A DNA stretch of 64,000 nucleotides, from NCBI GenBank assembly GCA_020205615.1, contig JAINUW010000267.1:84832-148831 (forward strand), read 5' to 3'. Both the position numbers and the translations under genes were made by a program. Source of the DNA: Panax quinquefolius. Its lineage: Eukaryota; Streptophyta; Magnoliopsida; Apiales; Araliaceae. The notes under the pieces are model-generated. The model was not told the DNA's origin. It did no database searches and saw only the letters and a list, made by a program, of their open reading frames with translations. Below, piece by piece: positions 33,191-47,030 of the stretch. The number at the start of each line of letters is the position of its first letter. Position 1 is the first letter of the stretch.

Positions 33191-36036
33191 TGTAAGACCC
33201 CAAATTATTAATAAATGAAATTTATTTTCCTCTATTTATTATTTTGAAATAGTAAGGGTTGATTTGATTAATGTGGATAGTTATGGGTAAAAATCATAAA
33301 TATTTGAATAAGCAGTGGTTATAAAATATTCATTATTGTCGGGAATATTCGTTTGGTCGTGGAATATTAAATCTTTGTCGGGGAATATTAAATCTGATGT
33401 AGCTTGATCTTTTATGGGCCCCATAATGAAAGCGATTGGATGAAGAAAGCGACAAATATAAGTTGTTTATAAATACTTGGCGTAGTTATTACAGATTATC
33501 TTGTTGGAATACCGGTGGTTAAAACACACTAATCTGGCGTTGTTGAGCAGTAGCTTTGCGGTATTGCACCAATTATTGATTCTTACGTGAAGGCCTTTAC
33601 TCGATAATTATTACTGATAATTCTTATTCGATATTTTATTTTATTGATTCAATAATTCTTTGCGTTGATATTTTATATTCTTTGTTGTTTTGATAATTGT
33701 CATTTACGGTATTTTTTATTATCGAAGCAATAATTCATATTATCTGAATAATATTATTAGATAACATTATTGGCAATGTCTAGAAAGTTACATCTAAGAG
33801 AGGTTTGGTCACACTAATTGCGGCATGATAAGGAGAAATTCTTATTGGAAAGCCCCTCTCTCACAGGAGCGGCACTGGTTGTCGATAATGTGATTACTGT
33901 AATATTATTTGTGAATAATTAATTATTGATTTATATGATGAGGAAAATATTGATTTTATGTGGATATAGATGGAGAAAATTTTTAAAATGACAATTGTTG
34001 AAAATTAATATTTTATCTTTTTACGATAAAATAATTCATTTAAATATATTATTTTAATAATATATTAGCGGTGATATTTTATAATGAATGTGGGATATAT
34101 GAGTATATGAGGAGGAAGAGTATTTTTGTGGCATTAAATGTTTAACACATATTTTGTGTGTTGGTGGACCCCATTTATTGGTTGAAATTTGATTATAGCT
34201 TGTAAAATCGCTTGGTTTGTGGATTTTGGTTAATTTACATTTGGAATTTGGAAAAACTTTCTTACGCAAAGTTGTAGAAATTGAATTTCCTATAAAAAGT
34301 CGCGAGATTCAAATTTTCTGATAAAATGGCTATTTATTATGAATTATTGAAGTTACGAAATTAGAAATAATTGATTTTTGGAAGTTTTATTTATTTTTAT
34401 TAATAAAAACGTTTTTTTTATATGTTGTGGGCATATTTAACATGTGCATGGTGGCTGAATTCAGATTCAAGATGTGGGCGTATGAATTTTGTTTATATAT
34501 AATATTATTATATTCAATTTTACGCTTTGGTGTTACTAGCGATTTCTATAAATAGGGTCTTAGGTTAGAATTGAAAATCACACGAAGCTGAAGTTTTCTC
34601 TCTCTATATTATCGGCGTATTCTTGTGAGTATTTTGAGTATACTTTGAGTATTGCTTTATACGATCTTGAGTTCAAGTCATGCTTTATATCAGGTGTTTT
34701 GACTAGAAATCTTGTCTTTCGAGGTAAGGGATGTTATTTTCTTCTCGAATGATATTATTTCTTCAATATCATTATCTTTGAAATATTGGTTGGAACTTTT
34801 TATCAAATTTGGAACTTTTTCATGTCGGGGTTACTATTCATGAGTTCTTATTCATGAGTTCTTATTCACGATTCTTATTCACGAGTTCTTATTCACGAGA
34901 TTCTTATTCACAGTACTATTAATGAAGCGTGAAGATGTTTTTTTTGTGAAATTTCTATCTTTTGGTGTAGAGTTACTATTCACGTATCTGACACTTTATT
35001 CACGTATCTGACCTTTATTCACGAATCGGCCTTTATTCATAGAAAAATGAAATTTCTTCTTTTCGTCAAAATATCTATTATGGATACTAGCTTTGATTGT
35101 ATCCGTGTTTTGATCATTCTTGAATTTTACTTGATATGATTATTTATGAAGTATTTTTGAACTCGGATTGTTTAAAATACGAATCCATAATACTTGTTCT
35201 TTTGTTTCCTTTGGATTCGTTTTCTTTGAAATATTTTCATCATCCTCGATCTAAATGATGATATTATTGAATATCTTTGGCTTTGTAGTGCAAAGATGAA
35301 TGATTTCTTGATGAATATCTTTGGCCCGTAGTGCAAAGATGAGCAGTGTTGAGATGAACATGATGGTGATGAATATCTTTGGCTCGTAGTAGTGCAAAGA
35401 TGAGCAGTGTTGAGATGAACATGATTGGTGATGAATATCTTTGGCTGTAGTGCAAAGATGAATATTTGATTCGGATATATATTGATTGATGTTACGAGGA
35501 TAAAATATCGACGATGAACTTTTAAATTCATATATAGAAGATAGTAGTTTGCATTCTCTACTTAACTCTTCTAATGAATTGTTATTTTTCATTGCGATTA
35601 TTGATTTAAAAGCGGTTGTCTATTGTATTTTATTAGATTTTTCCTGTTGGAGACTAACGATAATTTGTTGTATATTATCTTAGTCATAATATTCTTTTCT
35701 TGGGCTAGTTGAGCTCACCCTTTTCCTTTTGTTCCATTTTTTTCTTCTCGGGAGGCGAGAATGTAGCGAGTACTTAGTCGGGGTATGGAATGAAGGGTTA
35801 GAGAGAGTTGTTTAGTAGTCCTCACCATTTTTGTAAAATAATGTATCATATAATTATGATGGGGATTTATTTGCGTGTGGATATTGTATGCAGATGGCAA
35901 TATAGATGAAATGTATTTAAACGAAAGATCATGGTTTATATGTTGTAATAATAAAGTTGTAGTTATTTACGTACCATGTATTTGGCGACTCAATATAGAA
36001 TGGGTTGGATGGAATGGACCTATTTTGGGTTTCACA
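33191..36036 (+). repeat. E3 3' LTR (2.85 kb)
   Basis: TGTAAGACCCC at 33191 to GGGTTTCACA at about 36036. TATA at 34546-34555, 14-bp array at about 34830-34925, four hairpin units at about 35270-35460. Closely similar to the 5' LTR pieces of E3. Confidence 0.9.
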
Positions 36037-36282
36037 TAACATATTTAACTCATATGTTCAGTAATATAAACTATTTTCATGAAAAATACCAAATCGAGTC
36101 CCAAAATATTTCTTTTTTCTGGAATTTAGCATAATATAGTCCCATGATGAAAATATTTTTTTCTGGAATTTTTAAAATTCATTTACTATTTTTCAAAAAT
36201 CAATTTCTAATTAATTCCTTAAGAAATTAGCTACCTCAAGTTTAACTCCAAAATTCCCAAATCTAAGAAATTAGGACCTTAC
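36037..36282 (-). repeat. LTR fragment of a different gypsy family
   Basis: The minus strand starts TGTAAGGTCCTAATTTCTTA at 36282 and runs left with AT-rich LTR-like sequence until cut by the E3 3' LTR. It differs from families A and B. No domain visible. Confidence 0.5.
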
Positions 36283-36574
36283 ACATGTTAATGTGAGCCT
36301 ATTAATTTAAATTTCATTGGTCATCGGAGTTATAGAACTCCGGTTATAGCATTTGTCGTCAAAAAACCTAAATATTGAAATGGTCATAACTTGTTCATTT
36401 TAAGTCGAGAATGAGCTCATTTTTTGGATGAGGAGGTACTTTATAACATATATTTTCATGTCCCAAAAGGCCAGAATTTTTCACATAAATTTAGTGGCAA
36501 AACAGCCCCTTAAAGTTTAAAGGCGTTAGCGTTTTTGTAATTTTGCAACTTTGGACTCTTTTGCTAAATTAGGT
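36283..36574. repeat. Old repeat-like fragment
   Basis: Contains TGGTCATAACTTGTTCATTT and a perfect 7-bp hairpin CGGAGTT-ATAG-AACTCCG at 36325-36342. Such phrases are typical of other plant LTR elements, but I cannot name the family. No ORF. Confidence 0.4.
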
Positions 36575-38521
36575 TGTAAGACCCCAACTTATTATTAATG
36601 AAATTTAATTTTCTCTATTTATTATTTTGAAATAGTAAGGGTTGATTTGATTAATATGGATAGTTAGGGGTTAAATACATAAATATTTCAAAATAAGCAA
36701 GTGGTTATAAAATATTCATTGTTGTGGGGAATATTCGTTTGGTCGTGGAATATTAAATCTGTCGGGGAATATTTGTGCGACCAGTAGCTTGACCATGTAT
36801 GGGCCCCATAACGGAAAGCGATTGGATGAAGAAAATGACAAATATAAGTTGTTTAAAAATAGCGTAGTTATTCACGAATTAACCTTATTGGAATACAAAT
36901 TGGTTAAAAACACGATGTCTACGCGTTGTTGCACGATGGCACCTGCGGTATTGCACCAATTATTGAAGGCACTACTCAATAATGGTTACGATAATTCTTA
37001 TTCGATTATTTTATTGAGTTAATAATTGTTGCGTTGATGATATTTTATATTGTTGTTGTTTGATAATTGTCATTCTGCGGTATTTTTCATTATCGAAGCA
37101 ATAATTCATATTATCGAATAATATTATTAGATAACATTATTGGCAATGTCTAGAAAGTTACATCTAAGGAGAGGTTTGGTCACCTAATTGCGCGCATGAT
37201 GAAGAAGAAATTCTTATTGGAAAGCCCTCTTTCACAGGAAGGCGCACAGGTTGTCGATATTGTGATTACGTAATATTATTTGTGAATAATTAATTATTGA
37301 TTCATATGATGACAAAAATATTGATTTTATGTGGATATAGATGGAGAAAAATTTTAATGTGACAATTGTTGAAAATTGAAATTTTATCTCTTTACGATAA
37401 AATAATTCATTTAAATATATTATTATATTTTAATAATATAATAATGGTGATATTTTACAACGAATGTGGGATATATGAGTATCTGAGGAGGAAGAGTATT
37501 TTTGTTGCAATAAATATTTAAAACATGTTAAACATGTCGGTGGACCCCATTTATTGGTGAAATTTGATTATAGCACGTAAAATCGATAGTTTGTGGATTT
37601 GGTCAATTTCTACTTGGAATTTGGAAAACCTTTCTTACGTAAAGTTGTAGAGAATTGAATTTCCTATAAAAACTCATGAGATTGAATTTTTTTGATAAAG
37701 GGCTATTTATTATGAATTATTGAAGTTACGAAGCTCCAAAATAATTAATTTTGAAGTTTTAAATATTTTTTTACAAAAACGTTTTTTGCATGTGTGAGGC
37801 ATGTGTTCAATTGCTGAAATTTAGATTCAAAGGTGTGCGTGAAGATTTTATATATATATTAATATTTTAATAAATTTTCTACTTTGGTGTTCTAAGCATT
37901 TTCCTATAAAATAGGGTCTTGGGTTAGAATTGAAAATCACTTTTAGCTGAAGTTTTCTCTCTATATTATCGAGCGTATTCTTGTGAGTATTTTGAGTATA
38001 CTTTGAGTATTGTTAAGCGGTGCAAGTTCCCTTCAAAGACTTATACTGCGGTATTAAATTTAAATCTTAATCTTTCGAGGTAAGGGATGTTATTTTCTTC
38101 TCGAATGATATTATTTAAATCGATATTATTATCTTTGAAATATTGGTTGAAACTTTTATCAAATTTGGAACTTTTTCATATCGGGGTTACTATTCATGAG
38201 TTCTTATTCATGAGTTCTTATTTATGAGTTCTTATTCACGAGTTCTTATTCACGAGTACTATTCATGTAAGCGTGAAGATGTTTTTTGTGGAATTTCTAT
38301 CTTTTGGTGTTGAGATTCTTATTCACGCGATCTAAGACTTTATTCACGATATCTGACCTTTATTCATCGAAAAATAAAATTTCTTCTTTTTCGTCCAAAA
38401 TATCTATACGGATACTAGCTTTGATTGTATCCCGTGTTTTGATCATTCTTGAATTTTACACCCTTATGATTATTTTTGAGGTATTTTTGAACATGGATAA
38501 AACAAAGTACGAATCCTTAAT
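36575..38521 (+). repeat. E6 5' LTR, first part
   Basis: TGTAAGACCCCAACTTATT at 36575; TATA-like CCTATAAAATAGG at 37903-37915; 14-bp array at about 38180-38265; interrupted at CGAATCCTTAAT (38521) by E7. Confidence 0.9.
38517..38521 (+). other. Target site duplication of E7, left copy (TTAAT)
   Basis: TTAAT before TGTAAGACC at 38522, repeated at 55831-55835 after GGGCGTCACA. Confidence 0.9.
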
Positions 38522-41453
38522 TGTAAGACCCGAAATTTTTAAATAAAAGGAATTTCCTTTATTTTGAAATAGTAAGGGTTGATTTGATTAATGTGGATAG
38601 TTAAGGGTTAAATCATAAATATTTCAAAATAAGCAAGTGGTTATAAAATATTCATTGTTGTCGGGGAATATTAGTTTGGTCGTGGAATATTAAATCTTTG
38701 TCGGGGAATATTAAATGCGAATGGTAGCTTTGATGTGTGGGCCCCATGTGAAAGCGATTGGATGAAGAAAGCGACAAATATAAGTTGTTTTTAAATACTT
38801 GGCGTAGTTATTGCAGATTATCTTTGTTGGAATACCCGGTGGTTAAAACACACACTAATCTGGCGTTGTTGAGCGATGGCACACGGTATTGCACCAATTA
38901 TTGATTCTTACGTGAAGCCTTTACTCGATAATGGTTACGATAATTCTTTATTCGATATTTTATTGAGTTAATAATTCTTTGCGTTGATATTTTATATTCT
39001 TTGTTGTTTGATAATTGTCATTACGGTATCTTTCATTATCGAAGCAATAATTCATATTATCTGAATAATATTATTAGATAACATTATTGGCGATGTCTAG
39101 AAAGTTACATCTAAGGAGAGGTTTGGTCATCTAATTAATTGCTTGCGTAGATGAAGAAATTCTTATTGGAAAGCCCCTTTCTGAGGAGCTGCACGGTTGT
39201 CGATATTGTGATTACGTAATATTATTTGTGAATAATTAATTATTGATTTATATGATGAGGAAAATATTTATTTTATGTGGATATAGATGGAGAAAATTTT
39301 AAAATGACAATTGTTGAAAATTAATATTTTATCTTTTTACGATAAAATAATTCATTTAAATATATTATTTTAATAATATATTAGCGGTGATATTTTTACA
39401 ATGAATGTGGGATATATGAGTATATGAGGAGGAAGAGTATTTTTGTGGCATTAAATGTTTAACACATGTTTTTTGTGTGTTGGTGGACCTGATTATTGGT
39501 AGAAATTTGATTATAGCTTGTAAAATCGCTTGGTTTGTGGATTTCGGTCAATTTTGTTTGGAATTTGGAAAAACTTTCTTCTGCAAAGTTGTAGAGAATT
39601 GAATTTCCTATAAAAACTCATGAGATTCGAATTTTCTGATGAAAGGGCTATTTATTATGAATTATTGAAGTTAGAAAGCTCAAAATAATTGATTTTTGGG
39701 AGTTTTAAATTATTTTGTTAAGAAAAACGTTTTTGTATTTTTTGGACATCATTAACATGTGTGGCTGGTGTTTTGACCAAAAGGTGGGCTAAGGAAAATT
39801 TGTATAATTATATTAATATTATATTAAATTTTACTGCTTTGGTGTTCTAGCATTTTTCTATAAATAGGGTCTTGGGTTAGAATTGAAAATCACACGAAGC
39901 TGAAGTTTTCTCTATTTTCTCTCGATATTTTGGCGTATTCTTGTGAGTATTTTGAGTATACTTTGAGTATTGCTAGGCGGTCTGAAGTTTCCTTGACCTT
40001 TATACACGGTATTTTAAATTTAGAAGTCTTGATCTTTCGAGGTAAGGGATATTATTTTTTTGTAATGATATTATTTCTTCAATATCATTATCTTTGAAAT
40101 GTTGATCTGAAGTTTTTATCAAATTTGGAACTTTTTCATGTCGGGTTCTTATTAATGAGTTCTTATTCATGAGTTCTTATTCACGATTCTTATTCATGAG
40201 TTCTTATTCATGAGTTCTTATTCACGAGATTCTTATTCATGAGAGTTCTTATTCATGAGTTCTTATTCACGAGTTCTTATTCATGAGTTACTATTCACGA
40301 GTTCTTATTCACGAGTCTTATTAATGAAGCGTGAAGATGTTTTTGTGGAATTTCTATCTTTTGGTGTAGATTCTTATTCACGTATCGGCCTTTATTCACG
40401 TATCTGACCTTTATTCACGTATCTGGTACTTATTCATAGAAAAATAAAATTTCTTCTTTTGTCCAAAACATCTATTACGGATACTAACTTTGATTGTATC
40501 CGTGTTTTGATCATTCTTGAATTTTACACCACTATGATTATTTTTGAGGTATTTTTGGGCGTGGATAAAACCAAATACGAATCCTTAATCCTTAATCCTT
40601 GTCATTTTGTTTCCTTTGGATTCGTTTCTTTAAAAATATTTTTCATCATCCTCGGTCTTAAATGATGATATTATGGAATATCTTTGGCACATGTAGTGAA
40701 AAAGATGAATGATTTCTTAAGAATATCTTTGGCTGTAGTGCAAAGATGAATGATTTCTGAAGAATATCTTTGGCTGTAGTGCAAAGATGAGCAGTGTTGA
40801 GATGAATTGGAGATTGATTAATATCTTTGGCTGTAGTGCGAGAGATGAGCAGTGTTTAAATGAACATGACCCGGTGATGAATATCTTTGGCACTGTAGTG
40901 CGAAGATGAATATTTGATTCGGATGTATATTGATTGATGTTACGGGGATAAAATATTGATGATGGTTTAATTAAATTCATAGATTATAGTAGATTTCATT
41001 CTCTACGTAACTCTTATGAATTATTATTTCCATTGCGAATATTGATCACGAAACTTGTTGTCTATTGTATTACTATAGATTTTTCCTGTTGAAGACTAAC
41101 GATAATTTGTTGTATATTATCTTAGTCGTAATATTCTTTCTTGGGCTAGTTGAGCTCACCCTTTTCCTTGTTGTTCCATTTTTCTTCTCGGGAGGCGAGA
41201 ATATAGCGAGTACGAGTCGGGGTATGGAATGAAGGTTTTAGAAAAGATTGTTTAGTAGTCCTCACCATTTTTGCAAAATGATGTATCAATAAATATGATG
41301 AGGATTTATTTGAGTATAGATATTATCTAGAAGATAATATTTGTATTCAAACTCACAGTTTCTTGTTGTAATAATAAAGTTGTAGTTGTTTACGTACCAT
41401 GTATTTGGCGACTTCGAGAATGGGTGTTGTGTATACCTATTTTGGGGGCGTCG
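38522..41453 (+). repeat. E7 5' LTR (2.9 kb)
   Basis: TGTAAGACCCG start, TATA at 39858-39867, long 14-bp array at about 40145-40325 (about a dozen units), hairpin units at about 40675-40915, terminus GGGGGCGTCGCG at about 41453. Confidence 0.9.
40145..40325 (+). repeat. 14-bp repeat array of E7 5' LTR
   Basis: Consensus GAGTTCTTATTCAT, alternating with TTATTCAC; unit 14 bp with some 11-bp units. The longest such array in the window. It lies about 0.3 kb downstream of the TATA box. Confidence 0.8.
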
Positions 41454-41454
41454 C

Positions 41455-41470
41455 GGTTAATATCGAGCTT
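41455..41470 (+). other. Degenerate primer binding site of E7
   Basis: GTTAATATCGAGCTTA where E1, E3 and E4 have TTGGTATCGAGCTTA; the GG is AA. The same change is seen in E8 (44869-44885). Confidence 0.6.
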
Positions 41471-42050
41471 AGGGATATGATCTCTGGCGGAGATGGGGAA
41501 TAGAACTAGGAGGAGGCGAGTAAATCCTTATTTAGTGTGTCTACTAAGCTTATTTGTTAGTTAGTCGAGTATATATAGGGATATTATGTGATATATTGAT
41601 TTCCTTAATTAACCCTTATTTTATGGCGGTATTTGAGAATGTGATTGAGAATATTAACGATGGAGTAAATGAGGCCGTGGAGATGCTGTCTTCACCAGCG
41701 AGGAGAGCGTCACACGGTGGCAATGTTCCTCCTGTGAACAACACCCTTTGCGAGATGATGAGCGAGGGATGTTTAGAAGCTTTTTGCGGTTCATGCAAAA
41801 ATCGAGACGAGGAGACTTCGTGTTCAAAATCTGAGGAGAAATGATAGCAATTCACGGGTGGTCACGGCAATGCGGTTGAAAAGTTGGGACCACGAGTGCA
41901 GGGAAGCGGATCCGATTAAAGGCGAGGCGTGGGTCAAACAAATTACCAAGATATTCGATGTCTTGGGATGCGCGGAGAAACGAAAGTTCCATTCGCCACC
42001 TTTATGTTAAGTGGCGCGGCGATTCTTGGTGGGAATACGTGAAGCGTACC
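41471..42050 (+). pseudogene. E7 gag 5' part, cut by E8
   Basis: ATG at about 41623 (MAVFENVIENINDGVNEAVE). An N-terminal piece, 41623-41844, reads on through SEGCLEAF. The next piece, about 41900-42000, holds VKQITKIFDVLGC in another frame. Homology ends at GAAGCGTACC (42050), where the E8 LTR begins without its TGT. This is the best preserved gag N-terminus. Confidence 0.75.
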
Positions 42051-44868
42051 AAGACCGAAATTTTTTAAATAAAAGGAATTTCCTTTATTTATTATTTTGA
42101 AATAGTAAGGGTTGATTTGATTAATGTGGATAGTTAAGGGTTAAATCATAAATATTTCAAAATAAGCAAGTGGTTATAAAATATTCATTTTTGTCGGGGA
42201 ATATTCGTTTGGTGGTGGAATATTAAATCTTGTCGGGGAATATTTCGTTTGGTCGTGGAATATTTAATCTTGTCGGGAATATTAAATGCAATGGCCAGTG
42301 ACCATAATGTGGCCCATGTGAGCGATTGGATGAGGAAAGCGACAAATATAAGTTGGTTATAAAATGGCGTGGCGTAGTTATTCTGAATTAAATTTGTTGG
42401 AATGCCGGTGGTTAAAATCTGATGATGTCTGGCGTGGTTTTGCGATGCTTGCGGTATTACTGAGTATTGTTGAATTATTGATCCTTACGTAAGAAGGCCT
42501 ACTCGATAATTTTCACGGTAATTCTTATTCGATATTTTATTTTATTGATTGATAATTCTTTGCGTTGATATTTTATATTATTGTTGTTTTAATAATTGTC
42601 CTTTGCATGATATTTCCCATTATCGGATCGATAATTCATATTATTTGAATAATATTATTAGATAACATTATTGGCGATGTCTAGAAAGTTACATCTAAGG
42701 AGAGGTTTGGTCACTAATTATTGGCGCCCGATGAGGAGAGATCCTTATTGGAAAGCCCCCTCTTTCTGAGGAGCGCTTTGGTTGTCGTAAATGTGATTAC
42801 GTAATATTATTTGTGAATAATTAATTATTGATTCATATGATAAAGAAATATTTATTTTATATGAATATAAATGATGGATTTATTTATGTGGTTATTAATG
42901 AAGGAATTAATGTTGAGGTGTTTTATCGGTATTTTATCGGATTGGAGGTATTAAAAATCAAATCGGGGTTTTGAGATATATTGCGGGGTTATAATTTTTA
43001 ATCAAATAGTTGGATTGTGGTAATTTTTGGGTATGTTATACATACATAAGTTGAGTATATGTCCACAAATTTTGAGCAGATTAAAAATCTGCGAATGATT
43101 TGTTGTGAATTTTAAGAGGTGTCGGATTCGGAAATTAGGTTTATAATTGATTTTGGTGGAAAATTCTAGAATTGAGTGGGCCCCACTTGTGGTTGGTGAA
43201 AAATGTGCTGAATTTTATTTCAAATGTGGTGGGTGGCAATAGTAGCGAGGTAAAAGCCATCGGTGGTGGTCGAAATGCTGCTTGGTGGGCTAACATTTTC
43301 TATAAATAAATAGAAATTTAAGTTAGAATTGAAAATCACACGAAACAAAGTTTTCTCTCTTTCTCTCTATATTATTGGCGTATTTTGTGAGTATTTAGAT
43401 ACTTTGAGAGTTCTTTATTGGTACAAGTTTCATTCGACATCACTTGAGCCTTTCCTTAGAAATCTTGATTCTTTGAGGTAAGGGATGTTATTTTTTCTTC
43501 TCGAATGATATTAATTCTTGATATCATTATCTTTGAAATATTGGTTGGTACTTTTTATCAAATTTGGAACTTTTTCATATCGGGGTTACTATTCATGATT
43601 CTTATTCATGAGTTCTTATTCACGAGTTCTTATTCATGAGTTCTTATTCACGATTCTTATTCACGAGTCTATTAATGAAGCGTGAAGATGTTTTTTTGTG
43701 GAATTTCTATCTTTTGGTGTCGAGATTCTTATTCACGTGTCGGCCTTTATTCACGTATCTGACCTTTATTCACGAATCTGGCCTTTATTCATAGAAAAAT
43801 GAAAATTTTTCTTTTAAGTCTAAAATATCTATTACGGATACTAGCTTTGATTGTATCCGTGTTTTGATCATTCTTGAATTTTACACCACTTATGATTATT
43901 TTTGAGGTATTTTTGGACATGGATAAAACAAAATCTGAATCCTTAATCCTTAATCCTTGTCATTTTGTTTCCTTTGGATTCGTTTCTTTAAAAATATTTT
44001 CATCATCCTCGGTCTTAAATGATGATATTATTGAATATCTTTGCTTTTTGTAGTGCGAAGATGAATGATTTCTGAAGAATATCTTTGGCTTTGTGTGCGA
44101 AGATGCAAAGATGAGAATAGTGTTTAAATGAATGCGGTGTTTAAATGAACATTGGTGATGAATATCTTTGGCCTTTAGTGCAAAGATGAGCAGTGTTAAA
44201 TGAACATGGGATTGATGAATATCTTTGGCCTTTAGTGCAAAGATGAGCAGTGTTGAGATGAACATAATAGATTGATGAATATCTTTGGCTGTAGTGCAAA
44301 GATGAATATTTGATTTGAGATGAATATTGATTGATGTTCTGAGGATAAAATATTGATGATGAATTTATTAAATTCATAGATTATAGTAGATTTCATTCTC
44401 TACGTAACTCTTACATGAATTATTATTTCCATTGCGAATATTGATCGAAACTTGTTGTCTATTGTATTCTATCAGATTTTTCCTGTTGGAGACTAACGAT
44501 AATTTGTTGTATATTATCTTAGTCGTAACATTCTTCTTGGGCTAGTTGAGCTCACCCTTTTCCTTGTTGTTCCATTTTTCTTCTCGGGAGGCGAGAATGT
44601 AGCGAAAGTCTTAGTCGGGGGTATGGAATGAAGGTTTAGAGAGAGTTGTTTAGTAGTCCTCACCATTATTGTAAAATAATGTATCGATAAATGTGATGAG
44701 GATTTATTTGAGTATAAATATTATACAGAGAAGATAATATTTGTATTTAAACTCACAGTTTTTATTGTTGTGATAATAAAGTTGTAGTTGTTTACGTACC
44801 ATGTATTTGGCGACTCGAGAATGGGTTGGATGGAATGGACCTATTTTGGGGGGGGCGTCGTCGTCGCG
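42051..44868 (+). repeat. E8 5' LTR
   Basis: Starts AAGACCGAAA without TGT; TATA at 43300-43309 in a subfamily-specific context; 14-bp array at about 43590-43680; hairpin units at about 44035-44310; terminus GGGGGGGCGTCG near 44860, extended by TCG repeats. Confidence 0.85.
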
Positions 44869-44885
44869 GTTAATATCGAGCTTAG
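44869..44885 (+). other. Degenerate primer binding site of E8
   Basis: GTTAATATCGAGCTTAG, as in E7. Confidence 0.6.
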
Positions 44886-46135
44886 GGATATGATCTCTGG
44901 CGGAGATCGGGGAATAGAACTAGGAGGAGGAGGCGAGTAAATCCTTTTGCTAGTGTGTCTACTAAGCTTATTTGTTAGTTGAGTCGGGTATATAGGGATA
45001 TTATGTGATTGATTTCCTTAATTAACCCTTGTTTTATAGCGGTATTTGAGAATGTCATTGAGAATATTAATAGTGGTGTAAATGAGGCCAGTGGAGATGC
45101 TGTACTTAACAGCGAGGAGAGCGTGTGCAGTGGCAATGTACCTCTGTGAATAATAACACCTGCTTGGCGAGATGATGAGCGAGGGGATGTTTAGAAGCTT
45201 TTTTTGCGGTTCATGCAAAATCAGACGAGGAGACTTCGTGTTCAAAATCTGAGGAGGAGATGATAGCGATTCACGGGTGGTCTGATGAGCAGTTGAAAAG
45301 TTGGGACCACGAGTGCAGGAAAGCGGATCCGATCATGGCGGAAACATGGGTCAAACAAATTGCAAGATATTCGATGTCTTGGGATGAAGAACGAAAGTTC
45401 CATTCGCTACTTTTTATGTTAAAGTGGCGGTGATTCTTTGGTGGGAATCGTAAGCGTACCCATTCATTTTTTTTCGGCATATCGTGGGAGAGCGTTTGAA
45501 GCAGTTCGATGACAAGTACTTCCACGAAAGTATTACGTCGTATGAAGGAAGTGGAGTTTATTAGATTGGGCGAGAATAACATGGCGGTGTCCCGATCTGG
45601 CGAAGTTTGCGGAGTTATCGAGTTTGCACCTCATTTGGTGGAGAATGAGAGCGCGTATGGCGGATGTTTACGAGAGGTTTGAAAACGGCGTCGTCGGTAT
45701 CTCATTTCTCATAAATTTTCTCTCTGACCGGATGTTGTAAGCGAGGGCTCGGTTGTTAGGCGAGATACTTGATACGTTCAAGCAGGGACCATAACGAGGA
45801 TCATACCAAAGATAGCGGTCATCGAATAGCGATAACCGGTGGGAAAGAAGAATACGGACAAAAGCGGTAACCACTACTGGTGGTAATCGTGGCCGTGAAA
45901 ATAGAAAAAGCGAGTTGGGAGGAGATTTTAAAAAGGAGATTCAACAGCGACCATGTGAAGGCGTCGGCGCCGATGCAAGCTGGTTCCAAGGAGGAGAAAG
46001 ACCATCGGTCGTATGTTACAAATCTTGGGAAGAGGACATATCATTGAAGCGCCTAGCAGTTTAAGGTATGCTATAATTGTGGAAAAGAAGGACATATCGC
46101 TCAAAGTTATGCGATATCGAAACTAGAGTCGGTGA
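44886..46135 (+). pseudogene. E8 gag remnant
   Basis: Gag pieces colinear with E6: E.M.S.GMFRSFF region near 45170, TWVKQI then IFDVLG near 45345-45385, HES...KEVEFIRLG near 45525-45570, Arg/Gly-rich stretch near 45830-45960. Two zinc knuckles in tandem at about 46015-46050 and 46066-46110; the second reads CYNCGKEGHIAQSYA with the last Cys replaced. Numerous frameshifts. Confidence 0.75.
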
Positions 46136-46690
46136 GGAATGGTGACTCGAAAGGATGTCGAGAAAAGTCAAAGTCAGCGATTCACGGAAGGCGTTTGTCG
46201 TGGCCGGTCAAAATCGAGGAGGAACGACGAAGTTAGCAGGTTAGTTAATTATAAATTCTTGCGAAGTTTATACCTTACTGAATCTGGGTTCTACCCATTC
46301 TTTTATCTCTCTCTTGCTTGCGCTCAGCGTTTGAACTTGACTACGGAGAAATTAGACTTTGACTATTTATGGAGACTCAGTTGGGAGAAACTTTCATTAC
46401 ATCAGTTGTTTAAAAATCTTGTTTGATTGAGTTGGGCTTTATCACATTACACATTAACCTTATTTCTATAGAGATATTTGCTTTTGATGTGATTTTAAGG
46501 TTAACTACTCATCGTACCAAAATTGATTGCTTTTGTAAGGTTGTTAGTTTTCATATTCTAAGCAACTTTGTTATTGAATTCAGCGATCAAACCATTGTAA
46601 TCAAACATTTTCATATCAAGCCATGAAGTCGTTCGTTTATTACGGATGTCGAGTTTTCTTAGTCCGTGTTATGGATTTGAATAAAAGACA
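46136..46690 (+). pseudogene. E8 aspartic protease remnant
   Basis: Open from 46139: SRLVNYKFLRSLYLTESG in one frame; in the protease frame the active site reads L-L-N-L-G-S-T (Asp lost). ..EKLDFDY then LGETFI near 46340-46400; IEIFAFDVILRLTTH at 46423-46626. Same two active-site changes as E3, suggesting common descent. Confidence 0.75.
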
Positions 46691-46861
46691 CGTCGATTTG
46701 AATAATATTCTTGTTGTTATTGATTTTTTTGGCGTATTTCTGAAGAATTTCTTGGCTTACTCCCAGTGATATTAAATTTTGTATCGACTTTGAACGGTAC
46801 AAAACTCATTTCTAAAATCTCATATCGAATGGCTCTATTGAACTTGAGGAGTTAAAAATTC

Positions 46862-47030
46862 AACTATATAAATTTGGTACATGAGCCTTTATCTTGTGAC
46901 TTCCTTTGTGGAATTCACTAAGCGGACTCTCTGTAGGGGCGTCGTATTAGATGCGATAGTAAAGCGATAGGTGTCATTGTGACGTCTTTATCAAGATTGG
47001 GATATGAGTCGCGATTGAGAACAACCTAAG
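46862..47030 (+). other. Filler replacing RT core in E8
   Basis: Same junctions and sequence as in E1, E3 and E7. Confidence 0.7.

Larger units (their letters stand above)
9826..36036 (+). mobile_element. E3: family A element, non-autonomous, split by E4
   Basis: Forward element: 5' LTR in two pieces (9826-10412 and 28314-30561), primer site, a shortened internal region of 2.6 kb (30562-33190), polypurine tract and 3' LTR (33191-36036). Both LTRs share a private segment (TGTGGGCATATTTAACATGT near 28970 and 34430), confirming the pairing. The RT core, the RNase H centre and the integrase core are all absent, and the gag region differs from other copies. Flanking 5-mers (CATGC left, TAACA right) do not match, so no target duplication is visible. 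Confidence 0.85.
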
